Positions 1-7,973 of a stretch of DNA of 64,000 bases are shown here, piece by piece. The stretch spans positions 1-64,000 of the forward strand of contig DBGEOK010000049.1 of NCBI GenBank assembly GCA_048370855.1. The letters run 5' to 3'. The translations under genes were made by a program, and so were the position numbers. The notes under the pieces are model-generated. The model ran no database searches, was not told the origin of the DNA, and worked only from the letters and a program-made list of their open reading frames with translations. This DNA comes from Limiplasma sp048370855. Its GTDB lineage: Bacteria; Bacillota; Clostridia; Christensenellales; Aristaeellaceae. Each line of letters opens with the position of its first letter. Within the stretch, counting starts at the first letter, position 1.

Positions 1-189
1 GTACACCGTCTGGTGAGGGCCGTACCGCTCCGGCAGGTCCACCCACCGCGCCCCGCTCCGCGCCATCCACAGGATTCCGTTAAAGTGGGCGCGTAGTTCC
101 TTTTGCGGCCGCCCCATATGATGCTTGTGAATCATCGGCTCGATGAGCGCCCACTCCTTGTCTGTTACTTCGTAACGATGGATGCTCAT
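1..189 (-). CDS. IS5-family transposase, N-terminal part (cut by window edge)
   Basis: The 63 codons read on the minus strand begin MSIHRYEVTDKEWALIEPM and continue through GRPQKE, FNGILWMARSGARW and DLPERYGPHQTVY. This is the N-terminal DUF4096-type helix-turn-helix segment of IS5/IS1182-like transposases, which binds the element ends. The ATG at 189 is preceded by an AAGGGGG ribosome binding site. The DDE catalytic part lies outside the window. The gene sits at the 3' end of the defence operon, and the element probably truncated the neighbouring macro-NADAR gene. Family assignment is good; the exact IS name cannot be given. Confidence 0.85.
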   Translation of the reverse strand, partial: MSIHRYEVTDKEWALIEPMIHKHHMGRPQKELRAHFNGILWMARSGARWVDLPERYGPHQTVY

Positions 190-303
190 GTCACACGCCC
201 CCTTCGTCATTTTTCTTACCGGCCTTAGTTTAGCACTTTTTCCCGTTCCTTGCACTCTCGCTTTTTGTGCACTTTTTACTTCTCAGATACAACCTAAGGA
301 GCC
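1..303 (-). mobile_element. Left-edge insertion sequence, partial (IS5-like)
   Basis: The transposase start at 189 is followed outward by about 110 bases. Near 297-303 the conserved C-terminal coding sequence of the macro-NADAR gene (HGGMSSG) abruptly gives way to unrelated codons. I take this as the right end of the element. The terminal inverted repeat and target duplication cannot be confirmed because the other end is outside the window, so the boundary is approximate. Confidence 0.5.
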
Positions 304-1607
304 CACTGCTCATTCCACCGTGTGCAAATTGTTCGACATAAGGCTGCGCGTCTATCGTCAGCGGGCACCCGGAGACTTTCTCAAATTCCAGTCTGATTAT
401 GCGATCAATGCTGTTCTTATCAATGATTTCTTCGGTTTGCTTAAACACATCCGCGAGATAATCCCAGAAATAGTGATCTCCTCGCAGACCCATTTGCCAT
501 GGCTTGCCGAAAAATAGCGTAATGGCGATGTTATGGTTTAATCTCTTTTGCTCTTCTGTCAACGCTTTACGCACTTCCATCAATGTGAATCCCAGCAGGT
601 TCTGGCCGCGCCATTGACTGATATCACGTTTCTCTTCATCGACAAGCCGTCTGCCGCAGGCCCACACTCGGTCTTGATAGGCACATTCAACGAGGTATGT
701 CTCGCCAGTATCAAGCAGTTTCTTTTTCAAATCTTCATTTTGATAAAATTTGGCTGTTAACCCATGGAAATCCAGTGCTTGTTTCATCCCATCCCAAATG
801 GCATTGACAAAGCCTGAAGCATTTCGTCCAATACTCTGCTGTTCAGCAGGATCATCTGTCGCGAGGACAGCCACTGCAGAAGCGTTATCGCCGAAGAGCA
901 GGCATTTTCTGTACATGATGTACTGCTCACTTGAAGTGAATATGATACCGTTCAATACAAATTTTGCTGGATACCAGTTGCTCAGGAATCCGTAGGGTTC
1001 CGTTGGTAGATGGAAAAAGATAGCTTCTTCCTCCTTGCTCCCGATCTTCAGTATATCCACGATCATACTAACTGCGATAGCATATGAAGGAGCGATTTCT
1101 TTGAGGGACTTTCTGCCAAGATCCAGTATCTCATCTTCCAGCACGGCAAAAATGACTCTGAGGTCGGCATCGGAATTCTTTTGGAAGAAGTCGCTGCAGG
1201 CTTGAATAGCCTTTCTCCACGCCTGATCCTTTGGATAACCAAAGATTCCTGCCGAAATCAGAGGAAATGCAATCGAGTGACACCCGTTTTCGACAGCAAG
1301 TTCCAAGAGACTTGCGATAAGCACCATACAGTTTTTGCGGTTCATGCTGCGTGCCACCGTGCCAAACCGGGCCAACAGCATGGATGATAAATTTCGCCTT
1401 CGAATGGAAACCAGGCGTGATCGCTGCCGAACCGGTATCGCAGTGGCCAATGGCGTTGCAAGCCGCCTGCAGCAGGTCACGCCCTGCAGCCTTAAAGATC
1501 GCGCCGCAAACACCGCCACCAGCCCACAGGCCTTCATTGGCGGCATTGACAATGGCATCAACCGACAGGCTGGTGATATCTTCTTTTCGGGTTTCGATGG
1601 TGTTCAT
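230..1607 (-). pseudogene. Macro domain-NADAR domain protein, frameshifted and 3'-truncated
   Basis: Two frames together encode one protein. The first, from ATG 1607, is a macro domain N-terminus with VDAIVNAANEGL, GGGVCGAI and FIIHAVGPVWHGG up to YGAYRKSL. The second resumes with ELAVENGCHSIAFPLISAG and IFGYPKDQAW, then a NADAR domain (FLSNWYPAKF, SSEQYIMYRK, FGDNASA, RVWACG), then a conserved tail with RGDHYFWDYL and HGGMSSG. The frames meet at one extra G (the CC at 1303-1304 on the plus strand). After HGGMSSG the last about 20 codons look like IS sequence. Macro domains bind or hydrolyse ADP-ribose, and NADAR domains cleave ADP-ribose from riboflavin intermediates or nucleobases. It is the last gene of the BREX operon. 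If the indel is a sequencing error, the gene is still shortened by the IS. Confidence 0.75.
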
Positions 1608-1627
1608 GATCGCGCCCCCGTTTCTGA

Positions 1628-2767
1628 TTATTTACTGCTCGCCTCAGATTTCTGATACCGATCCAGCATGTCGTTAATTTCCTGATATTCAGCCTCATCG
1701 AGCTCTGTTGAGTAAGTTGGGTCCTCATATACCCTGACGTTGGCAAAACGTTTGATGTTTTGTGCTCCTATCCGGAGAAACGAAATTTCATTGGCATCCA
1801 GGTGATCATCCTCAATATGGGTGAGCACATCAAACAGTTCTGGTTTAGGGAAAGGCCATCCGTTAAAGGGGCAATACCCATCAGCGCTTTTTGCCGTATT
1901 TCTCAAAAGCATTTTCTCGCGCGTTGTGAAGAATGTCCCACGAACCAGTTGCTTCGCCCAGGTCTCAGCTTTAGCCGTCTCCATCAAACACAACTCTTGC
2001 CAAATGCCAGAGTAGTAAATCCCGCCATCTTTTGCTGAATCCTTTCTGGTCCCAATGATACTGTCTGGTATATAAACCGGGTTGACCTTCCAGGTTGCCT
2101 TGTTTGCACCTGGAATCGTCAGCACTCTCCGCTCGCTGTAATTGAATACACCACACCCCGGCATATCCTTATCGAAGCTTAGATGCTCTGCGGGAATATA
2201 TAGTGCGTTGGTCTTGTCTTTAAGATGTGCTTCATTGGCATGCGGGTGCCAGCTATACTCTCTGATTCTCTGTGGATCCGTGAGAATCTCCCCGATCTGC
2301 AGGTAACCCCATATGAACTGGATTTCCCGTGTTGGAACAGTTTTTCCGTGTACAGATGGATGACTTGAATAGCAAAAACGCAACGGTAGACCTTTCGCAT
2401 AAGAGATCACGCGAAAATTACCAAAGAAGAGAAAGAGGTCACCGGGTTTGATAGCAGCAGTATTCTGCAGATAGCTTTGAGCGGCATTACGCTGACCGAA
2501 TGCTGGCTTCCATCCAAACGGCTCGTGAACATATCGTTGGACGAGATCCGGATCGACGTGACAGTGGCTCTGTGAGAGTGCTGGCTTCACATCTTTCAGG
2601 AAAGAGGACACCAAAAGACTGTCATCTGAAAAGAACCGCAGATCTTCGTAGCTCGCTTCATCATCGCTGGGAATCGGCAGGGAATACAATGTGCCACCAG
2701 AAAGAATCGGGCTCGGAATTCCCCCGTTGCTACTATCAAATCCCTTTCGACTGAGGATGATTTTCAT
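1628..2767 (-). CDS. Nmad3 (nucleotide modification-associated domain 3) protein
   Basis: The 379-aa product opens with MKIILSRKGFDSSNGGIPSP, the signature start of Nmad3 proteins. Further conserved-looking stretches are LFLFFGNFR, IQFIWGYLQIGEI, the HPHANEAHL segment and GIYYSGIWQELCL. Nmad families were predicted computationally to act with modified-base synthesis systems; no reaction has been established to my knowledge. There is no signal peptide or membrane segment. It starts 24 bases after the cysteine desulfurase and ends 20 bases before the macro-NADAR start, so it is in the same transcription unit. The link to a sulfur-based DNA mark is inference from position. Confidence 0.75.
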   Translation of the reverse strand: MKIILSRKGFDSSNGGIPSPILSGGTLYSLPIPSDDEASYEDLRFFSDDSLLVSSFLKDVKPALSQSHCHVDPDLVQRYVHEPFGWKPAFGQRNAAQSYLQNTAAIKPGDLFLFFGNFRVISYAKGLPLRFCYSSHPSVHGKTVPTREIQFIWGYLQIGEILTDPQRIREYSWHPHANEAHLKDKTNALYIPAEHLSFDKDMPGCGVFNYSERRVLTIPGANKATWKVNPVYIPDSIIGTRKDSAKDGGIYYSGIWQELCLMETAKAETWAKQLVRGTFFTTREKMLLRNTAKSADGYCPFNGWPFPKPELFDVLTHIEDDHLDANEISFLRIGAQNIKRFANVRVYEDPTYSTELDEAEYQEINDMLDRYQKSEASSK

Positions 2768-2791
2768 TCGGTTTCTCCCCTCTGTGCCGTA

Positions 2792-3922
2792 TCAATTCAG
2801 AATCCTCGCAATCTGGTTAGCCATGATCCGCATCTGATCTTCTGTATTATCCATCCCCAGTGTGATCCGGATCGTGCCGTGTGCGTAGGTCTCCGGTACA
2901 TTGATAGCCTTAATGACATGAGAGAGCACAGATTCCTTCAAGTTGCAGGCGGAACCTGTGGCAACACAGGTTCCCATGAGGTCAAGTCGGTGTAGGAGCA
3001 TCTCACCATCAGCATCACGGAAAGAAAGACTCAAGCTGCCCGGAATGCGACGTTCGCTGCCATTGATCATAAAGTCCAGCTGATTGTCCTTCAGATGTGT
3101 CACCAGCAACCCAGTAAGGCGGTTTAGATAGGCCGCTTCCTCGTCCATATGGGCAATATGTTCTTGAAGCGCTGCGGCCATACCGACGATCCCTGCTACA
3201 TTTTCTGTGCCGGCACGAGAGCCAGACTCCTGACCGCCACCATGGATTAGCGGCTCGACTTCCACGCCCTTGCGGATATAGAGAAACCCTATGCCCTTAG
3301 GACCATTGAACTTATGCGCTGAAGCTGACAGCAGGTCTGCTCCAAGTGTTTCCACATCAATAGGAATATGGCCAACAGCCTGCACAGCATCTGTGTGAAA
3401 CAGTGCACCGTTTTCATGTGCAATTCTTGCCGCCTCACCAATAGGCTCGATCGTTCCAATTTCATTGTTGGCCAACATCATAGAGACAAGGCAAGTCGAT
3501 TCAGTCAACGCTGCGCGCAGAGCATCAAACGATAGAAGTCCAATGGTGTCTACTGGCAGATGCTCAATCTGGTATCCCATCCGCGCTAGAAAATCGCAAG
3601 TGTGGAGAATTGCATGGTGCTCAATAGATGATGTAATAATCTGTTCCTTAACTGATGGATGACGAAATGCCACGCCAGTCAATGCCCAGTTATCCGCTTC
3701 TGTGCCGCCAGAGGTAAAGAATATTTCCTCTGGTTTTGCGCCGATGCACTCTGCGATAATTTCACGCGATGAAGCAACAGCCTTGCGCGGTTCCCGGGCA
3801 AGCCTGTAGAGGGTGGAGGGATTGCCATATTTTTCCTGTAGCCAGGGTTGCATAGCGGAATAGGCAACTGGACTTATTACAGTTGTAGCGGCGTGGTCGG
3901 CGTAGATCATTATATTGCTCAT
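2792..3922 (-). CDS. Cysteine desulfurase (DndA/IscS/NifS-like)
   Basis: This 376-aa PLP enzyme has IYADHAATTVISPVA at the N-terminus, the HTDAVQAVGHIPID segment, the Schiff-base lysine in SASAHKFNGPKG (about residue 201), the GGGQESGSRAGTEN loop, and the catalytic cysteine in ATGSACNLKES (about residue 322). It removes sulfur from L-cysteine as an enzyme persulfide. No IscU, IscR or thil-type partner is adjacent. Instead it overlaps the zinc-ribbon gene by 4 bases and lies in the BREX operon that also encodes the DndC-like BrxP. The natural inference is that it supplies sulfur for DNA modification, as DndA does for DndC. Confidence 0.9.
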   Translation of the reverse strand: MSNIMIYADHAATTVISPVAYSAMQPWLQEKYGNPSTLYRLAREPRKAVASSREIIAECIGAKPEEIFFTSGGTEADNWALTGVAFRHPSVKEQIITSSIEHHAILHTCDFLARMGYQIEHLPVDTIGLLSFDALRAALTESTCLVSMMLANNEIGTIEPIGEAARIAHENGALFHTDAVQAVGHIPIDVETLGADLLSASAHKFNGPKGIGFLYIRKGVEVEPLIHGGGQESGSRAGTENVAGIVGMAAALQEHIAHMDEEAAYLNRLTGLLVTHLKDNQLDFMINGSERRIPGSLSLSFRDADGEMLLHRLDLMGTCVATGSACNLKESVLSHVIKAINVPETYAHGTIRITLGMDNTEDQMRIMANQIARILN

Positions 3923-4125
3923 GAAAACAGCTTACAGCCTTCCTCCTTGAATTCCTGAATCTTGTCCAGAATGTCCTGCTCGCTCACATCTAGATAATCG
4001 GCAAAGCACGGCAGACAATAGAAAATCTTGGTATCAGCATTCAGCAGCTTTTTGCATATACCAATCTCATCCTTAGCAAGTGGTTTTTTTCCGCAGGCGA
4101 CACAAGTCACTTGTTTTTCTTTCAT
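3919..4125 (-). CDS. Small zinc-ribbon-like protein, 68 aa
   Basis: The protein carries two CxxC pairs (VTCVACGKK near the N-terminus and FYCLPCFADYL near residue 38) plus further cysteines at about residues 24 and 64, a pattern typical of a small zinc ribbon. The C-terminal half is helical and acidic (LDVSEQDILDKIQEFKEE). It overlaps brxL upstream and the cysteine desulfurase downstream, each by an ATGA junction, so it is translationally coupled to both. I do not recognise a named family. It could be a sulfur or metal carrier, a DNA or RNA adaptor, or an assembly factor; none is demonstrated. Confidence 0.75.
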   Translation of the reverse strand: MKEKQVTCVACGKKPLAKDEIGICKKLLNADTKIFYCLPCFADYLDVSEQDILDKIQEFKEEGCKLFS

Positions 4126-5591
4126 GCTTCATCCATTTCCCTGATCGCGAACTCAGGCACAGTCTTTCCCTGCTGCTTCTCATCTGCAAAGCCTCTCTGA
4201 ATTCGGATGATAGCACGCATGTCCATGGCAGACTTGAGGCAGTACTTCTTGAAATCGCGCGTTGAAATATCTGTGGACTTGCGGACATTCGGAAAGAGCA
4301 GTTTTAAGAATGCTGTGCAAATCCGCTTGACAGCTTCCGTGTCTCTGGTATCAGCACCAGGGGGAAGAATGATCAAGTCATCGACGATAGCCCGGTAAGA
4401 GGGGTCGTCGCGCAGTTCATGCATAACTGCGGCAAAGTACTCTGAGTTCAGTGCCCATCCACAAACTTTGAGATCATCCGTCATACGCGGGAGATCCCAA
4501 CCTTTAATGAAACCATGAATTCGATCCAAAAACTGATCCTGATGGAAAGGACGTGGCAGCTCTGTGAACATGTTTTGATACTCATTCATGTTTGCTGAGG
4601 CGATATTGCCGAGGAAGATAATACCCGCATCAACCACGACCTCATGATTATCAGGAGCTCGATATTTACCATTCTCCATGATCGCCTGTAAGGCTGATTG
4701 GATCTCCGTGTCCTGCATATATTCCGCTTCCCTAATCTCATCCAAGGCAACAAAATCTCGAAGCGCAACTACGCCGTCCTTTTTTCTGGAAAAGTCATAA
4801 ATCAGCTTTGCGCGTGTTACCTTGCCAGAAACCAGCCATCCATGACGGCTGATCTGCCCAAAAAGGTACGACTTTCCTGTTCCGGCGGGTGCTAATTCCA
4901 GCAAGTTGATTTGCTTTTCAACAAACGGCAACAGACGCTGGAGCATCGTTAGCTTTTGTTCCATATCTCTGTAACCGTCAGCATTGTAATCAACCGCACC
5001 TAAAACGATGTCGATCCATTCTGGCAAAGAAAAGCTTTCACGCGCATACTTAAAGTCGTCAAGGTCAACGATATACGGGGTAAAATCCTGAAAATCAATA
5101 AGCCTGATCTTTCCAGGCTCCTTCGAAGATTGGGGATACTGGTAGCCAATCTCAATAACACCCCAGTTTTCTTCTGACTTTAACAAAGCAGTGCTGCATC
5201 TCTCCCAAACATCAGGAGGGATGATCGTTTCCTTAATACCGAGCCCGAAATCAGGCAATTCAAAAGAAACTGTCTGCGTCTTGATATCTATACTTACAGA
5301 AATCTTAGCCAAGAATCGAACCGTTTCCTGGAAGTTGACCACGCGATTCAGAATAGACTTCCAGTCGTCTTTTTTGGGAATGAATTCCTGAATGAATTCT
5401 GTAGCCTGCTCTACATCTATCTCGCCATCTTCATCCTGAAAGCGCTTGATTACCCAGTCGCGCATAAAGGAAGGAAGTTTAAAGGACGAGATGAAATTAT
5501 TGCGTTTTAAATCTTTGAAGACAACCATCTCGTCAAATGCATCACGGAAACGCTCAATCCATTCAGCACTTTGAGTTCCGGATTCAGACAT
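4122..5591 (-). CDS. brxL: BrxL-like AAA+ protein without Lon protease domain
   Basis: The 489-aa protein has a roughly 230-residue N-terminal region, then an AAA+ core with Walker A LAPAGTGKSYLFGQ (about 234-241), the BrxL-typical HGWLVSGKVTRAKLIYDF, a Walker B-like segment in FVALDEIREAEY, and GIIFLGNI. It stops shortly after the AAA+ lid (DMRAIIRIQRGFADEK). The best-known BrxL proteins are nearly 700 aa and carry a C-terminal Lon-like domain; that part is absent here. No frameshift is obvious, and the stop overlaps the next start, so the short form looks native. In BREX, BrxL is needed for defence rather than modification. Confidence 0.85.
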   Translation of the reverse strand: MSESGTQSAEWIERFRDAFDEMVVFKDLKRNNFISSFKLPSFMRDWVIKRFQDEDGEIDVEQATEFIQEFIPKKDDWKSILNRVVNFQETVRFLAKISVSIDIKTQTVSFELPDFGLGIKETIIPPDVWERCSTALLKSEENWGVIEIGYQYPQSSKEPGKIRLIDFQDFTPYIVDLDDFKYARESFSLPEWIDIVLGAVDYNADGYRDMEQKLTMLQRLLPFVEKQINLLELAPAGTGKSYLFGQISRHGWLVSGKVTRAKLIYDFSRKKDGVVALRDFVALDEIREAEYMQDTEIQSALQAIMENGKYRAPDNHEVVVDAGIIFLGNIASANMNEYQNMFTELPRPFHQDQFLDRIHGFIKGWDLPRMTDDLKVCGWALNSEYFAAVMHELRDDPSYRAIVDDLIILPPGADTRDTEAVKRICTAFLKLLFPNVRKSTDISTRDFKKYCLKSAMDMRAIIRIQRGFADEKQQGKTVPEFAIREMDEA

Positions 5592-5608
5592 TTCTTTTCA
5601 CCCCCGCA

Positions 5609-7960
5609 TCATATTCCCATGGATGTATTCTCTTTTGTCCCTTTCTGGACGGTGAACACAAGCTCTGTTGCCAGTCTCTTTGAACCATCATAGAAGGTGG
5701 CGCTGTATTTTTTGCTGCGCTTGATATGTTCCATTGTGAACTTAGCATGCCGCTGATCACCAACAAACTCACCATGGTATGTGCGCTCTTCTCCGTTCAC
5801 ATTCACAACCAGGATCGGATCAGAGAATGAAATGTTGGCAAAGACGGTAACAGAAACCGGCTCCCTTCCCTTGAGTTGAATCACACCTTCGACAAATGTT
5901 ATTTCAATAGCGCTCGGCCTTGGTGTGATTGTGATCAGAGGAACGACGACTTCCTCCAGGGTTGCCCCGCCATGAACCTCTACATTGGCAGGTCTTCCGC
6001 CTTTGAATCGATCATAATTTGCAAGGACGACATAACCATTGGGTGTATAGGCTGCAAAGGGGATGCCGGGATCACTACATGCCGGGCAGCAGCGCCCACT
6101 ATGCTCACCTTTTTCATCGAGCTGAATGGTGCTGCTGCTTTGGCTGTTGCTGATAACAGCCAAGCGACTTGCACCGTGGTCGGAGATGATAACAGCTTTC
6201 TCAAAAGCACCCTGTATCAGCCTGCTCCTGATTTGACGGAGTTGCTCATCAATAATCTCCAGCTCTCGGAATAAGTGTATCGGCTCTTTGCACTGCTGGT
6301 AGTCGTAAACCTGGCTGTGATGCTTTAACTCGTCCAAGGCATCAATCTTCTTGAACCCTTTGGGGAAAAACGGAATAAAGTCCTTGTTCTCACACGTAAT
6401 TGAAGGAAGCTGGCAAACGCCCACAGATACTTCGGCAATCAATCCATATTGTTCACATTTGTTCTGGATATATGACAGATACTCGACTCCGAGCGCATCG
6501 AAAAAGAATAGTTGTGCGCCTTTTCGATCCATCTTGGCAGCAAGCGTGCTTCTTGCTTGGAGTTTGTTATACGGTCTATCTTCCGCATAGCGCTCCACTT
6601 GCTCCATGAAAGCAGGCCATATCCTGTTCGTAAGCTTCTGCTGCTTATAATCCTGGAAATATTTCGCGATTTCCTCACGAAGCCCAGCTTCATTACCTGG
6701 CACTTGCATGTTTGCGGGTGAGAATTTAAAAGGCACAAGGTATTTATGTACTTCTGGGAATGATAACTTTGTGATTTTCAGGAGTTCAGCCTCCGTGTAT
6801 TCATAGATACTTAGGCAGCGCAGAAATTCGTGCTCTTCCTCCTCTGTGGAATCGGTTAGATAATAAACAGCTTCTTTCTCATAACGTCCCGTTCGCTGGC
6901 AATATAGACTGATGAGCGGAAGATTTTCTGGAAGCGACTCTAAGATGCGTTTTCTAGAGACATACATGGCGGAAAACTCAGCATCATCCTTCTGTATTTC
7001 AAGAAGCGTCATTGTGAGGCATTCCTCGAAATCCTCAACCGCGCTGGAATGTTCCATCACATGCTGAAGATAGGAATCGCTTTTCGCTCCGTAGAGTTTT
7101 AAGCCGAGCCAAAGAAGCCACTGCTGATTCTTGTCTCCGTCCTGTAGCGTCTCGCCAATCTTTGTGGTTAGCGCATCGATAGGAGCTATGTGTGTGCTGA
7201 TTGCGTTAGCAAGAGACTTGGATGTCTTCAATTGCTCCAGTAGGAATGCCCATTGCTCCTGGGTGCCATAGCTACGCTCACAGCCGGCGACTTCTGGATA
7301 CGCTTTTCTAAGCGCAGTAAAAATATCGTTGCCGTCAGACACAGCATACATGGACTGCTGGAATAACCCGGCGTGAAAACCGGTTTCTACTGTAATTACC
7401 GACTGATTGTTCAGCTCGCTCTCAGTGATTGATTCCAGCTTGGTCAGGAGACCTTGAATTTTTTGGCAACTACCTGTTGGTGCAACGGAATGACCCCAGT
7501 TAAAGATTGAGATTTGAGGAAGTCTCGAGGCTTCTCCGTTAACGCAGAAAATACGGTTCGTAAAACGAAGGTCTTTCTTCTCCAACTGCTTGAGCAAATG
7601 CTCGCAATGATACAGCAACAGAATCAGTCTGCCATGCACGCTCATGCTCACAAGCTGATTCACATAGCTTTCTAAATCAGCAAATGATCTGAGCATCAAG
7701 TATTGGGACAGTCCGACAAGAGCAAAATAGCCTTCGCCGGAGAGATCATCCAATACGCTGTCTATATCAGGAAGCATATCTCCATGGCACGTGTCAGAAA
7801 CTCGGCTACATTTGACCTCGAGATTGAACTCCAATCGGGAAACGATCCTGTGGTAATCCTCAAGGTTATCTGTATTGATCAGCATGGGATAGCCGGTAGG
7901 TTCACAATGCAGATAGGCATCGATTTCAGCAAAACATTGAGCCGTATTTCGACATTCCAC
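5609..7960 (-). CDS. pglZ: BREX alkaline phosphatase-superfamily protein PglZ
   Basis: This protein of about 783 aa has a C-terminal PglZ domain of the alkaline-phosphatase fold. The metal-site strand is AQLFFFDALGVEYL (about residue 487) and the second site is KAVIISDHGASRLAVI (about 587), followed by EVHGGATLEEVVVPL. The start is ambiguous: GTG at 7969 overlaps the AAAGGAG ribosome binding site, while the in-frame GTG at 7960 is correctly spaced from it, so I chose 7960. It follows brxC by 13 bases and precedes brxL by 17. PglZ is the defining core component of all BREX types; its biochemical activity is still uncertain. Confidence 0.92.
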   Translation of the reverse strand: MECRNTAQCFAEIDAYLHCEPTGYPMLINTDNLEDYHRIVSRLEFNLEVKCSRVSDTCHGDMLPDIDSVLDDLSGEGYFALVGLSQYLMLRSFADLESYVNQLVSMSVHGRLILLLYHCEHLLKQLEKKDLRFTNRIFCVNGEASRLPQISIFNWGHSVAPTGSCQKIQGLLTKLESITESELNNQSVITVETGFHAGLFQQSMYAVSDGNDIFTALRKAYPEVAGCERSYGTQEQWAFLLEQLKTSKSLANAISTHIAPIDALTTKIGETLQDGDKNQQWLLWLGLKLYGAKSDSYLQHVMEHSSAVEDFEECLTMTLLEIQKDDAEFSAMYVSRKRILESLPENLPLISLYCQRTGRYEKEAVYYLTDSTEEEEHEFLRCLSIYEYTEAELLKITKLSFPEVHKYLVPFKFSPANMQVPGNEAGLREEIAKYFQDYKQQKLTNRIWPAFMEQVERYAEDRPYNKLQARSTLAAKMDRKGAQLFFFDALGVEYLSYIQNKCEQYGLIAEVSVGVCQLPSITCENKDFIPFFPKGFKKIDALDELKHHSQVYDYQQCKEPIHLFRELEIIDEQLRQIRSRLIQGAFEKAVIISDHGASRLAVISNSQSSSTIQLDEKGEHSGRCCPACSDPGIPFAAYTPNGYVVLANYDRFKGGRPANVEVHGGATLEEVVVPLITITPRPSAIEITFVEGVIQLKGREPVSVTVFANISFSDPILVVNVNGEERTYHGEFVGDQRHAKFTMEHIKRSKKYSATFYDGSKRLATELVFTVQKGTKENTSMGI

Positions 7961-7973
7961 GCTTCTCACTCCT

